Assembly (NCBI GenBank): GCA_015067765.1
Contig: SVLV01000015.1
Span: 1-33,117, forward strand
Direction: 5' to 3'
From: Oscillospiraceae bacterium
GTDB lineage: Bacteria; Bacillota; Clostridia; Oscillospirales; Oscillospiraceae
Length of the DNA stretch: 33,117 nt
Position 1 is the stretch's first letter. Every line of letters starts with the position of its first letter. The translations under genes were made by a program, and so were the position numbers. The notes below the pieces were generated by a model. The model searched no databases. It saw only the letters and a list, made by a program, of their open reading frames with translations, and was not told the origin of the DNA. Below, piece by piece: positions 1 to 7,307 of this stretch.

Positions 1-2
1 AC

Positions 3-1775
3 TATACCAGCATTGAGAACATTCACAAAGTCATTGACCCGCTGTTTCTGGACAGTCTGCGGGAGGAATTGGCGGCTATCAAGGAAATCACCGTTGACCG
101 CACCCGCGACACCAAGCTCCGCGCCTTTCAAAGCAAGCTGGCAGGGCTGACGTTCCTTGACCCGGCCTGCGGCTCCGGCAACTTCCTGACCGAGACATAC
201 ATATCTCTGCGTCGGCTGGAAAACGAGGTTTTGGCGCTGTTACAGCGCGACCAAATCACCATGGGCTTTGACTTCAACCCCATCCAAGTGTCTATCGGCC
301 AGTTCTACGGCATCGAGATAAACGACTTTGCCGTGACTGTCGCCAAGACCGCCCTGTGGATTGCGGAAAGCCAGATGATGAAAGAGACCGAGGACGTTGT
401 CCATATGTCTCTGGACTTCCTCCCGCTGAAATCCTACGCCAACATCGTGGAGGGCAACGCCCTGCGGCTGGATTGGGAGAGCGTCGTTCCCAAGCACGAG
501 CTTGACTATATCATGGGCAATCCGCCTTTTGTGGGATTTTCGCTGATGAATCCTGCTCAAAAAGAGGATGTTGCGTGTATCTTCCCGGGAACAAAGAATG
601 TGGACTATGTTGCCTGTTGGTACATGAAAGCAATCCAGTACATAGGTGAAACACAAATTGAGTGTGCATTTGTGTCTACGAACTCTATCTGCCAAGGCGA
701 GATTGTTCCAGTTTTGTGGCCGAAGTTGTTGGCTGAAAATCTTGTAATCAACTTTGCTCATCGTACGTTCGTATGGTCAAGCGAGGCAAAGGCGAAGGCC
801 GCTGTCCATTGTGTTGTCCTCGGTTTTGCAACATTTGCACGGAGTACCAAGGTGCTTTACGATGGGAATCAGCGCCGTATAGCGTCGAATATAAACCCTT
901 ATTTGCTTGATAGTGCAGATGTTATTGTATACGCACAAAGAAAACCTTTTGGTGCCGTGCCTGCAATGGTGTATGGAAATAAGCCTGCTGACGGCGGAAA
1001 TCTGATAATTGAGAAAGACGACTACGACGGTTTTCTGGCGCAGGAACCAAATGCTCAGAAATATATTCGCCAATATGTTGGCGCTGTTGAATTTCTGCAT
1101 AATGACAAGCGGTATTGCCTTTGGCTCAAGGGGGCTAACCCCAAAGAACTCAGAAGTATGCCGCTGGTTATGCAAAGAATTGAGAAGTGTAAAGAAATGC
1201 GAAATAATAGCGTTGCCGCTGCAATACGAAAGTTTGCCGAAACGCCGACCTTGTTCGCACAAATCACACAGCCAGAAGGAAAGCCTTACATCATTGTTCC
1301 TGCGCATAGTTCTGCTTCCCGCAGATACATTCCATTGGGATTTGTCGGCCCAGATGTAATTTCCAGTAATGCAGTATTCATTATTCCAGATGCAACCGTC
1401 TTTCAATTTGGCGTGTTAATGTCAAATGTTCATAACGCTTGGATGCGAACAACTTGTGGACGGCTAAAAAGTGACTACCGCTATTCTAAAGAAATCGTCT
1501 ACAATTGCTTCCCATGGCCGACGCCTACTGACGCGCAAAAGGCCAAGATCGAGCAGACCGCGCAGGCCATCCTTGATGCCCGCGCCCTGTACCCCGACGC
1601 CAGCCTTGCCGACCTCTACGACGAAGTAGCCATGCCGCCGGAACTGCGCAAGGCGCACCAGCAGAACGACAAGGCCGTCATGCAGGCCTACGGCTTCGAC
1701 ATCAAGACCACCACCGAAACCTCCTGCGTCGCGGAACTGATGAAGATGTATCAAAAGCTAACACAGCAGGGATGA
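3..1775 (+). CDS. MmeI/type IIL-like adenine-specific DNA methyltransferase, 5' partial
   Basis: The frame is open from the left edge, so the true start lies outside the window. The visible 590 codons carry SAM-binding motif I (DPACGSGNFL, bases 159-188) and catalytic motif IV NPPF (519-530), the order of N6-adenine (gamma-class) methyltransferases. Downstream lies a target-recognition-like middle, then a C-terminal part with the FPWP and LYD...MPPELRKAH..ND..V..AYGF signatures that I associate with the MmeI/YeeA family. MmeI-family enzymes often fuse a PD-(D/E)XK nuclease N-terminal to the methyltransferase; that part, if present, is upstream and unseen. The enzyme should methylate adenine at a specific site, as part of restriction-modification or alone. 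Base composition is uneven: the recognition region is AT-richer than both flanks. The next gene begins nine bases after the stop, suggesting co-transcription. Methyltransferase activity is well supported; the restriction role is inferred. Confidence 0.88.
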   Translation, partial: YTSIENIHKVIDPLFLDSLREELAAIKEITVDRTRDTKLRAFQSKLAGLTFLDPACGSGNFLTETYISLRRLENEVLALLQRDQITMGFDFNPIQVSIGQFYGIEINDFAVTVAKTALWIAESQMMKETEDVVHMSLDFLPLKSYANIVEGNALRLDWESVVPKHELDYIMGNPPFVGFSLMNPAQKEDVACIFPGTKNVDYVACWYMKAIQYIGETQIECAFVSTNSICQGEIVPVLWPKLLAENLVINFAHRTFVWSSEAKAKAAVHCVVLGFATFARSTKVLYDGNQRRIASNINPYLLDSADVIVYAQRKPFGAVPAMVYGNKPADGGNLIIEKDDYDGFLAQEPNAQKYIRQYVGAVEFLHNDKRYCLWLKGANPKELRSMPLVMQRIEKCKEMRNNSVAAAIRKFAETPTLFAQITQPEGKPYIIVPAHSSASRRYIPLGFVGPDVISSNAVFIIPDATVFQFGVLMSNVHNAWMRTTCGRLKSDYRYSKEIVYNCFPWPTPTDAQKAKIEQTAQAILDARALYPDASLADLYDEVAMPPELRKAHQQNDKAVMQAYGFDIKTTTETSCVAELMKMYQKLTQQG

Positions 1776-1784
1776 GGCGGCTAT

Positions 1785-2228
1785 ATGGACGATGAAAAGA
1801 GAGAAATCCGGTTTCCTCTCCCCAATGAAGACGGCACAGATACAGAGTTTTCCCCTGCCGCTATGGAGGAAGCCAGAGCCAAAATGAAAAGCAATCTGGA
1901 ACACAGAGTAGGCGGCATAGCTCAAAGCGTTAGCATTGCTCATGAATTGGCGGAAGCAATACGTCCAGCGCTTGAAAACTTCGCAAGAATGGCACAGGAA
2001 GTGTCTGCCGCAATGAGACCCATTGTGGAGGCCGTTCAGCAAGCAACAGCATCTTTCGCCAAAGCCATAGCGGATTTTCAGATTCCGACTATCACCGAGG
2101 AACGCAAACAGGAGTTAATTGCAAGCTACAAAAATGGGGTGAATGCGGGTGGACACTCTGCCCAAATGCTCCGTTTGATTGCTTTGATGAATTCCCAGCA
2201 AGCATTGAAGCGGCAAACGCTACAATGA
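1785..2228 (+). CDS. Hypothetical protein, probable N-terminal half of a frameshifted gene
   Basis: ATG follows a GAGGCGG ribosome binding site by four bases and lies nine bases after the methyltransferase stop. The product has 147 residues. A charged N-terminus is followed by a long Ala/Gln-rich helical stretch (about residues 45-100) with no clear membrane segment or signal peptide. After Lys116 the reading looks wrong. From base 2132 the -1 frame continues without a stop into the next gene and reads a coherent KWGECGWTLCPNAPFDCF segment, whereas the annotated frame gives 31 residues of unrelated sequence before its stop. A single lost A in the A-run at 2130-2134 would explain this and would give one protein of about 302 residues (1785-2692). 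I do not recognise a function for this half. It could be an assembly error rather than a real mutation. Confidence 0.6.
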   Translation: MDDEKREIRFPLPNEDGTDTEFSPAAMEEARAKMKSNLEHRVGGIAQSVSIAHELAEAIRPALENFARMAQEVSAAMRPIVEAVQQATASFAKAIADFQIPTITEERKQELIASYKNGVNAGGHSAQMLRLIALMNSQQALKRQTLQ

Positions 2229-2692
2229 CACCGCTTTGCTCCAAGCGTGAAATGGAACAGCTTTTTGAAGAATTGCAAGGGCAACGCATCAAGAAAGAGG
2301 ATTTGGATGCAGCCATTTTGTGCTACAACAACCGACAGTACAAAGCGTGTGCGCTAATTCTCTTTGGCATTATCGACGCCAAGTTGATACGGAAGCAAAA
2401 GCGCGGCGAAAAGTGGCGTCCATCGGGAAGCGTGGCGGCTAAAAGATTGCGAGAGCAATTTGAAGGCGGCGACAACGAAAAGATGCTGTTTACTATGTTG
2501 CTCTGCGTAAATCTGTTCACCTGTTTGGAAACCCTTTTTGCCAACGCGCACGATTTCAAGGTTGAGCCGGTCACAATCAATCGAAACTTTGTCAGCCACG
2601 GTATGACCCGCCGCCCGGTGCGTCAGCGCGACTGCATCCAACTGTTCCTTGCGTTATACAACCTAATGCTGTTCTTTGAATTCACCTCATAA
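2225..2692 (+). CDS. R-x4-H (HEPN-like) protein, probable C-terminal half of the frameshifted gene
   Basis: The ATG overlaps the preceding stop (ATGA), so translational re-initiation is possible, but the upstream frame stays open back through 2132 and there is no convincing ribosome binding site. I therefore favour one original gene over two. The 155 residues are predicted to be mostly helical. Two blocks stand out: CYNNRQYKACALILFGIIDAKLI (bases about 2314-2382, described here in part) and a C-terminal NRNFVSHGM motif followed by an acidic/hydrophobic helix. R-N-F-V-S-H matches the R-x4-6-H catalytic signature of HEPN ribonucleases and toxins, a fold common in toxin-antitoxin and abortive-infection systems. 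The assignment rests on this motif and the helical character only. Position downstream of a DNA methyltransferase would fit a defence island. It ends at a strong bidirectional terminator. Confidence 0.6.
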   Translation: MTPLCSKREMEQLFEELQGQRIKKEDLDAAILCYNNRQYKACALILFGIIDAKLIRKQKRGEKWRPSGSVAAKRLREQFEGGDNEKMLFTMLLCVNLFTCLETLFANAHDFKVEPVTINRNFVSHGMTRRPVRQRDCIQLFLALYNLMLFFEFTS

Positions 2693-2701
2693 AAAAGAGA
2701 C

Positions 2702-2745
2702 CCCCTGCTGATTTTGATTTTCAAAATCAGCAGGGGATTTTTTGT
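2702..2745. terminator. Bidirectional intrinsic terminator between the accessory module and glyS
   Basis: A perfect 15-bp stem (2702-2716 with 2722-2736) with a 5-base loop is followed by ATTTTTTG on the plus strand. On the minus strand it runs into TCTCTTTTTT. It can end both the upstream plus-strand module and glyS transcription. Confidence 0.9.
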
Positions 2746-2801
2746 TCGGTTAAGGTCTATCCGAACGGCATTGCCGTACGGTCTCCGTTTTCTCAACAGT
2801 A

Positions 2802-4226
2802 TTAGTAGGCCAGCTTCTCGCGGAGGTAATCCTTCAGCTCAGCGATGGGGATACGCACCTGCTCCATGGTGTCGCGCTCACGGACGGTGACGCAGTTGTC
2901 GCCGGCGGTGTTCTCGTCACCCACGGTATCAAAGTCCACGGTGATGCAGAAGGGCGTACCGATCTCGTCCTCACGGCGATAGCGCTTACCGATAGAACCG
3001 GTCTCATCGAAGTCGATCATCCACTCCTTGGCAAGATCGGCATAAATCTCACGGGCCTTCTCAGACAGCTTCTTGCTCAGGGGCAGCACAGCGGCCTTGA
3101 AGGGAGCCAGTGCGGGATGGAAGTGCATAACGGTACGGACATCGTTCTTCTCGGCATCCACCACTTCCTCGTCATAGGCCTCCACCAGGAATGCCAGCAC
3201 CACGCGGTCAGCACCCAGAGAGGGCTCCACCACATAGGGGATGTAGCGCTCGTTGGTCTCCGGATCGAAATAGGTCATATCCTTGCCGGAGGTGTTCTGA
3301 TGGGCGGTCAGGTCGAAGTTGGTACGGGAAGCCACACCCCACAGCTCGCCCCAGCCGAAGGGGAAGACAAACTCAAAGTCGGTGGTGGCATTGGAATAGT
3401 GACTCAGCTCCTCGGGATCATGGTCGCGCAGACGCAGGTTCTCATCCCGCATGTTGAGACCCAGCAGCCAGTCGTGACAGAACTTCTTCCAATAGGCAAA
3501 CCACTCCAGCTCGGTACCGGGCTTGCAGAAGAACTCCAGCTCCATCTGCTCGAACTCGCGGGTGCGGAAGGTGAAGTTACCGGGGGTGATCTCGTTGCGG
3601 AAGGACTTGCCCACCTGGCACACGCCGAAGGGCAGCTTGCGGCGGGTGGTGCGCTGGACGTTCTGGAAGTTGACAAAGATACCCTGTGCCGTCTCGGGAC
3701 GGAGGTACACGGTGTTCTTGGCATCCTCGGTGACACCCTGGAAGGTCTTGAACATCAGGTTGAACTGACGGATATCGGTCCAGTTGTGCTTGCCGCAGGT
3801 GGGGCAGGCAATGTTGTGCTCTTCCACGAACGCCTTCATCTCGGCCTGGGACATGGCATCCACAGCCTTGCCCAGCTCGAAGTTGTTCTCATGGCACCAA
3901 TCCTCGATAACCTTATCGGCACGGAAACGCTCCTTGCACTCCTTGCAGTCCATCAGAGGATCGGAGAAACCACCCACGTGACCGGAGGCAACCCAGGTCT
4001 GGGGGTTCATCAGGATGGCGGCGTCGAGACCTACATTGTAGGGATTCTCCTGCACGAACTTCTTCCACCAGGCCTTCTTCACATTGTTCTTCAGCTCCAC
4101 GCCCAGAGGACCGTAGTCCCAGGTGTTGGCCAGACCGCCGTAGATCTCAGAGCCTGCGAAAATAAAGCCGCGGTTTTTGCAGAGGGCGACCACTTTTTCC
4201 ATGGTCTTTTCCGTGTTCTTCATCAT
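2802..4226 (-). CDS. glyS: Glycine--tRNA ligase (single-chain class II)
   Basis: The 474-residue product charges tRNA-Gly with glycine in the cytoplasm. It is the eukaryote/archaea-like dimeric type, not the alpha2beta2 enzyme. Visible class II signatures are motif 2, [19 protein letters not shown] (about 209-227), and motif 3, EPSLGADR (about 334-341). Two Cys pairs, CKEC (94-97) and CPTC (141-144), look like the zinc-binding insertion. The anticodon-binding domain fills about 365-474. The ATG at 4226 is preceded by AGGAG nine bases upstream; a second ATG follows immediately and could also serve. The gene stands alone between its own promoter plus T-box leader and a shared terminator. It should therefore be induced when uncharged tRNA-Gly accumulates. 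Confidence 0.98.
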   Translation of the reverse strand: MMKNTEKTMEKVVALCKNRGFIFAGSEIYGGLANTWDYGPLGVELKNNVKKAWWKKFVQENPYNVGLDAAILMNPQTWVASGHVGGFSDPLMDCKECKERFRADKVIEDWCHENNFELGKAVDAMSQAEMKAFVEEHNIACPTCGKHNWTDIRQFNLMFKTFQGVTEDAKNTVYLRPETAQGIFVNFQNVQRTTRRKLPFGVCQVGKSFRNEITPGNFTFRTREFEQMELEFFCKPGTELEWFAYWKKFCHDWLLGLNMRDENLRLRDHDPEELSHYSNATTDFEFVFPFGWGELWGVASRTNFDLTAHQNTSGKDMTYFDPETNERYIPYVVEPSLGADRVVLAFLVEAYDEEVVDAEKNDVRTVMHFHPALAPFKAAVLPLSKKLSEKAREIYADLAKEWMIDFDETGSIGKRYRREDEIGTPFCITVDFDTVGDENTAGDNCVTVRERDTMEQVRIPIAELKDYLREKLAY

Positions 4227-4273
4227 GGTTGTTTTCTCCTTCTATCTGAATCATATTTTGGCTTTTGGGAAAT

Positions 4274-4434
4274 AAAAAAACGCCCTCAAGCCTAATCGGC
4301 TCAGGGCGAACGGTAACCGTCCGTGGTTCCACCTGAATTTGGAATTTCTTCCACACTCTTTTGCCGGTAACGGGGCGTCCGGCGGGCATTTCCTCCCGCG
4401 GCTCCGGGGTGCCAACCCATCTCTGCCTTTGCGT
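4274..4434 (-). promoter_or_regulatory. T-box riboswitch leader of glyS (glycine)
   Basis: The leader lies between the promoter and glyS. The conserved T-box bulge sequence AGGTGGAACCACGG occupies 4334-4321. It is followed by a terminator stem (CGCCCT...AGGGCG, 4308-4281) and a run of seven T (4280-4274). Binding of uncharged tRNA-Gly to the T-box should favour the antiterminator. The leader is short, with about 100 bases before the T-box, like compact glyQS leaders without stem II. GGC at 4365-4363 is a candidate specifier codon, but I could not fold stem I convincingly by eye. Confidence 0.88.
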
Positions 4435-4440
4435 ATCCAA

Positions 4441-4469
4441 AGCATAGCATTTTTGTCGGCCTTCGTCAA
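4441..4469 (-). promoter_or_regulatory. Sigma-A promoter of glyS
   Basis: TTGACG (4469-4464), a 17-base spacer and TATGCT (4446-4441) precede the T-box leader, with a predicted start near 4434. Confidence 0.8.
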
Positions 4470-4490
4470 GAGTCTTTTTCCTGCCGGACA

Positions 4491-4521
4491 AAGGAAAAAG
4501 GACACCGAAACGGTGTCCTTT
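4491..4521 (-). terminator. Intrinsic terminator of rpsT
   Basis: An 11-bp perfect stem (AAAGGACACCG, 4521-4511, pairing with 4507-4497) with a three-base loop runs into TTTTT on the minus strand, 12 bases after the rpsT stop. Confidence 0.88.
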
Positions 4522-4533
4522 GGTTTGGTCCTA

Positions 4534-4797
4534 TTAGCCAATCTGGTTCAGCTTCAGAGTCAGAGCGCTCTTCTTGTGGGCTGCATTGTTCTTGTGCAGC
4601 AGGCCCTTAGCGGCGGCCTTGTCGATGGACTTCACTGCCACCTTGTAAGCGCCCTCGGCCTCGGTGCGATTGCCTTCAACGGCAGCAGCCTCGAACTTCT
4701 TGATAGCAGTCTTCAGTGCGGACTTATCGGCCTTGTTGCGAGCATTTCTCACCTCTGCCACCAGAACACGCTTCTTAGCAGACTTGATATTCGGCAA
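4534..4797 (-). CDS. rpsT: 30S ribosomal protein S20
   Basis: The 87-residue product is a small, basic, Lys/Ala-rich helical protein that binds 16S rRNA in the body of the small subunit. The N-terminal PNIKSAKKRV and the LHKNNAAHKKSALTLKLN end are typical of S20. The start is a TTG at 4797, chosen because GGAGGTG sits five bases upstream and because the family begins with M-P-N-I-K-S. Upstream in-frame ATG codons would add about 27 residues that do not belong to S20. It is monocistronic, with its own promoter and terminator. The rare start codon may reflect the translational self-control known for S20 in E. coli, whose start is also non-ATG; that link is an inference. Confidence 0.97.
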   Translation of the reverse strand: MPNIKSAKKRVLVAEVRNARNKADKSALKTAIKKFEAAAVEGNRTEAEGAYKVAVKSIDKAAAKGLLHKNNAAHKKSALTLKLNQIG

Positions 4798-4859
4798 ACC
4801 AAACACCTCCCCGGCGATAAAATATTGCGCTGTCAGAAAAAACTTCCACGCAGGATGAT

Positions 4860-4888
4860 ATTTTAGCACCTTTCTCAAGAAATTGCAA
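4860..4888 (-). promoter_or_regulatory. Sigma-A promoter of rpsT
   Basis: TTGCAA (4888-4883), a 17-base spacer and TAAAAT (4865-4860) lie about 50 bases upstream of the GGAGGTG ribosome binding site. Confidence 0.7.
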
Positions 4889-4918
4889 GCACTTTTTCAA
4901 TTATTCGCAGCAAAATTT

Positions 4919-4947
4919 GAATATTTCCCTTCTCTTGTGAAAAACTA
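4919..4947 (+). promoter_or_regulatory. Candidate sigma-G/sigma-F promoter of gpr
   Basis: GAATA (4919-4923) fits the forespore -35 consensus GHATR. After 17 bases, AAAACTA (4941-4947) matches CATWHTA at five of seven positions. No convincing sigma-A promoter is seen before gpr. gpr is a forespore gene in Bacillus, so the match is plausible but unproven. Confidence 0.35.
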
Positions 4948-4995
4948 CCTTTCACATACCACATTTTGTGTTTTTTGAGAGGAGCGCACCTAAAT

Positions 4996-5844
4996 ATGCC
5001 CATTCCTGCCACCGATCTCGCCCTGGAATCTGCCGAAATTTTCCATGGCGCCAAAAAAAATTTTTTCAAACTGCCCGGTCTCAGCCGAACAGAATTCCTT
5101 CGGGAGGGATATCTTGTCACAGTGATCACCATTTCTTCCCGAGAGGCGGCAGATGCCATCGGTAAGCCCATGGGCCAGTATGTGACCATGGACCTGCACC
5201 CCTACTTTCGCCGGCAGTCACATTTTTTCCGCCGGGCTGCCCACTGCCTGTCCTTTCAGCTGCAGACACTGCTGCCGGATTCCTGCCGCAGCTTTCTGGT
5301 GATCGGACTGGGAAATCGGGCCATGACGGCAGATGCGGTGGGGCCTCTTACGCTGGAGCATCTGCTGGTGACCCGGCACCTGCTTTCCCCGGACGGTCCC
5401 CTCTCCGGTCTGCGGGCCACCGCCGCACTGGCTCCGGGCGTACTCTCCGACACCGGCATGGAATCCACCGACCTGCTTCGGGGCGCGATCCAGCAGGTGC
5501 GGCCGGATGCCCTTTTGGTGATCGATGCCTTGGCTGCCCATAGCCCCCACAGACTCTGCACCTGTCTGCAGCTGTCGGACACCGGACTGATCCCCGGCTC
5601 CGGTGTGGGTAATCACCGGCAGCCCATCAACCGGGAAACGCTGGGCCTTCCCGTGATCGCCATCGGGCTTCCCACCGTTATCAGCGGAGCGGCGCTCTCC
5701 GAGGAGTTGCAGGATGATCTGTTTGTTACGCCCCGGGACATTGACCAGCGGGTTCGGGAGCTGAGTCGTCTGTTGGGATACGGCATCAATCTGGCGCTGC
5801 AGCCCTCTTTGTCTCTGGAGGACATCACCGGCCTGCTGGGCTGA
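4996..5844 (+). CDS. gpr: GPR endopeptidase (germination protease)
   Basis: GPR degrades the small acid-soluble spore proteins during germination, releasing amino acids and freeing the DNA. The 282-residue product carries the family landmarks ATDLALE (residues 5-11), GLGN...TADAVGP (104-117) and LLVIDALAA (173-181). The Asp residues in the last two (Asp113, Asp177) correspond to the essential aspartates known in Bacillus GPR. The ATG at 4996 follows AGGAG by 11 bases. An in-frame TTG at 4966 has no ribosome binding site. With the chosen start almost no propeptide precedes the conserved TDLA segment, although Bacillus GPR is made as a zymogen with about 15 extra residues. The protein is also shorter than the roughly 325-370 residues usual in Bacillus. 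It shows that the organism forms spores. Confidence 0.95.
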   Translation: MPIPATDLALESAEIFHGAKKNFFKLPGLSRTEFLREGYLVTVITISSREAADAIGKPMGQYVTMDLHPYFRRQSHFFRRAAHCLSFQLQTLLPDSCRSFLVIGLGNRAMTADAVGPLTLEHLLVTRHLLSPDGPLSGLRATAALAPGVLSDTGMESTDLLRGAIQQVRPDALLVIDALAAHSPHRLCTCLQLSDTGLIPGSGVGNHRQPINRETLGLPVIAIGLPTVISGAALSEELQDDLFVTPRDIDQRVRELSRLLGYGINLALQPSLSLEDITGLLG

Positions 5845-5875
5845 AAAAAGGGAGGACACCTCTGTCCTCCCTTTT
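5845..5875. terminator. Bidirectional terminator between gpr and nadE
   Basis: A 9-bp stem (GGGAGGACA, 5850-5858, with 5863-5871) and four-base loop are flanked by AAAAA and TTTT. It can therefore terminate both converging genes. Confidence 0.85.
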
Positions 5876-5879
5876 CTGC

Positions 5880-6650
5880 TTACTTATAGTAATCGGTTTC
5901 GTCCTCCAGCACCATATCCAATCCATTGTGGTACACGGGAATGGTCTTAAACTTAAAGCGGCTGATTTTATGCTTGTGATCGATCTTCTCCTTGATCTGG
6001 GGATCCACCACACCGCGGCGGATATATTCGTTGACCGCATGGTAGGTAAAGCCCAGATTGTCCTCATCGGTCAGACCGGTCAACCCATCGGAGGGCGGCT
6101 TGATGAGGAATTTCTCCGGCAACCCCAACTGACGGCCCAGCGCAATAACCTCCTCCGTGGTGTACATACCCAGCGGGGAGAAGGCACCGGCACTGTCCCC
6201 ATAAATAGTGCAGTAGCCCACCCAATCTTCCGAAAGGTTGGAGGTGTTGATCACAATACCGCCCGGCAGAGACTGGGCCACCGCATAGAGGGTCGTCATG
6301 CGGATGCGGCTGGGCAGATTGACCACCGTCTGACGGCTGGGGGCAATGCCCACCTGCTCCATCTGATCCAGCACACCGCGGACGGCATCATGAATATTAA
6401 TGGTGCAGTGGGGGATCTGCAGAAACTCCACCAGTTCGTGGGAGTAGTCGATATCCGGCTGAACACCGTCCGGCATCAGTACACCGTAGACATTCTTTCG
6501 CCCATAGGCTGCCACAGCCAGAGCCGCTACCGTAGAGCTGTCCTTGCCGCCGGAGATTCCGATGACTGCCGTCTGGCCGCCACAGGCCTGCCGCTGCTCC
6601 TCCATCCACTCCAAAAGTCCTGCCAACTGAAATCTGGGATCGAATTCCAT
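5880..6650 (-). CDS. nadE: Ammonia-dependent NAD(+) synthetase
   Basis: The enzyme makes NAD from deamido-NAD, ATP and ammonia, the last step of NAD biosynthesis. The 256 residues form a single adenine-nucleotide alpha-hydrolase-type synthetase domain. The PP-loop SGGKDSST is at residues 33-40, with downstream conserved segments LPSRIRMTTLYAVAQ, NTSNLSEDWVGYCTIYGDSAGAFSP (seen in two parts) and KPPSDGL...DE. There is no N-terminal nitrilase-like glutaminase domain, so ammonia rather than glutamine is the expected nitrogen donor. The ATG follows GGAGG at a normal distance. It is transcribed alone, from a promoter just after the rnhA terminator, and ends at the shared gpr/nadE terminator. Confidence 0.97.
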   Translation of the reverse strand: MEFDPRFQLAGLLEWMEEQRQACGGQTAVIGISGGKDSSTVAALAVAAYGRKNVYGVLMPDGVQPDIDYSHELVEFLQIPHCTINIHDAVRGVLDQMEQVGIAPSRQTVVNLPSRIRMTTLYAVAQSLPGGIVINTSNLSEDWVGYCTIYGDSAGAFSPLGMYTTEEVIALGRQLGLPEKFLIKPPSDGLTGLTDEDNLGFTYHAVNEYIRRGVVDPQIKEKIDHKHKISRFKFKTIPVYHNGLDMVLEDETDYYK

Positions 6651-6680
6651 GCCCTATCCTCCCTGTTGTTCGTTGCCGAT

Positions 6681-6709
6681 ATTGTAGCGCGAAGCCGAAA
6701 AAAAAGCAA
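6681..6709 (-). promoter_or_regulatory. Candidate sigma-A promoter of nadE
   Basis: TTGCTT (6709-6704), a 17-base spacer and TACAAT (6686-6681) lie about 30 bases before nadE. The -35 overlaps the T-tract region of the preceding terminator. Confidence 0.5.
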
Positions 6710-6710
6710 G

Positions 6711-6738
6711 AAAAAGGACTCTGCTTTCCACAGAGCCC
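6711..6738 (-). terminator. Terminator of the gyrase-trmO-rnhA run
   Basis: GGGCTCTG (6738-6731) pairs with CAGAGTCC (6723-6716), with one G-U, around a seven-base loop and is followed by TTTTT on the minus strand. The stretch between it and the rnhA stop (6739-6866) contains no gene I can support. Confidence 0.75.
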
Positions 6739-6866
6739 TTCTTCCGTTTGTGTGTTTGTTAGGAGAGAGAGAAAATCACATCGGGGATGTACCCCTTGTA
6801 CGAGTATGATATTACCCTGTAAAGATGGCAAAACCATGACTTCCCTGTGAACTTTTTGTGAACAGT

Positions 6867-7307
6867 TCAGGAAATGTATTTTCTGCTCTCCGCTACCGCC
6901 AACTGATCGCAGCGGTTGTTCTTCTCGTTGCTGGCATGACCCTTGACCCAGTGGTAGCGCACCTCATGCTTTGCTACCAGAGGAAGCAGCTGCTCCCACA
7001 GATCCACATTCAGGGCCGGTTTCTTGTCGGACTTGATCCAGCCTCGCTTCTTCCAGCCGTAGACCCAGCCCTTCTCCAGTGCCTCAATGACATACTTGCT
7101 GTCGGAATACAGCTCCACAATACAGGGCTCCTTCAGCATAGCCAGCGCCCGGATCACACCGGTCAGTTCCATGCGGTTATTGGTGGTATTGCCCTCACCG
7201 CCGGAGATCTCCTTCTCCACACCGTTCCACTCCAGAATGGCACCCCAGCCCCCGGGACCGGGATTGCCGCTGCAGGCTCCGTCGGTATAGATGGTCACCG
7301 TTTTCAT
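6867..7307 (-). CDS. rnhA: Ribonuclease HI
   Basis: RNase HI cuts the RNA strand of RNA-DNA hybrids, removing R-loops and helping with primer removal. The 146-residue product is full length. The four acidic active-site residues are visible: Asp9 (YTDGACSGNPGPGGWG), Glu47 (NNRMELTG), Asp69 (LYSDSKYV) and Asp134, with the loop histidine in VKGHASN (His124). The basic-protrusion segment GWKKRGWIKSDKKP is present. Its ATG overlaps the trmO stop by four bases, so it is translationally coupled to the end of the gyrase run. Placing RNase H behind gyrA is sensible because hypernegative supercoiling promotes R-loops; that functional link is an inference. Confidence 0.97.
   Translation of the reverse strand: MKTVTIYTDGACSGNPGPGGWGAILEWNGVEKEISGGEGNTTNNRMELTGVIRALAMLKEPCIVELYSDSKYVIEALEKGWVYGWKKRGWIKSDKKPALNVDLWEQLLPLVAKHEVRYHWVKGHASNEKNNRCDQLAVAESRKYIS

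Noticed and set aside
2127-2140. Programmed -1 ribosomal frameshift at the A-run
   Set aside because: The zero-frame codons are TAC AAA AAT GGG, which do not give an X-XXY-YYZ slippery heptamer, and no strong hairpin or pseudoknot was evident just downstream. A lost base or sequencing error is simpler.
6739-6866. Possible small gene between rnhA and its terminator
   Set aside because: Short frames there have no ribosome binding site with a plausible start and no recognisable product.
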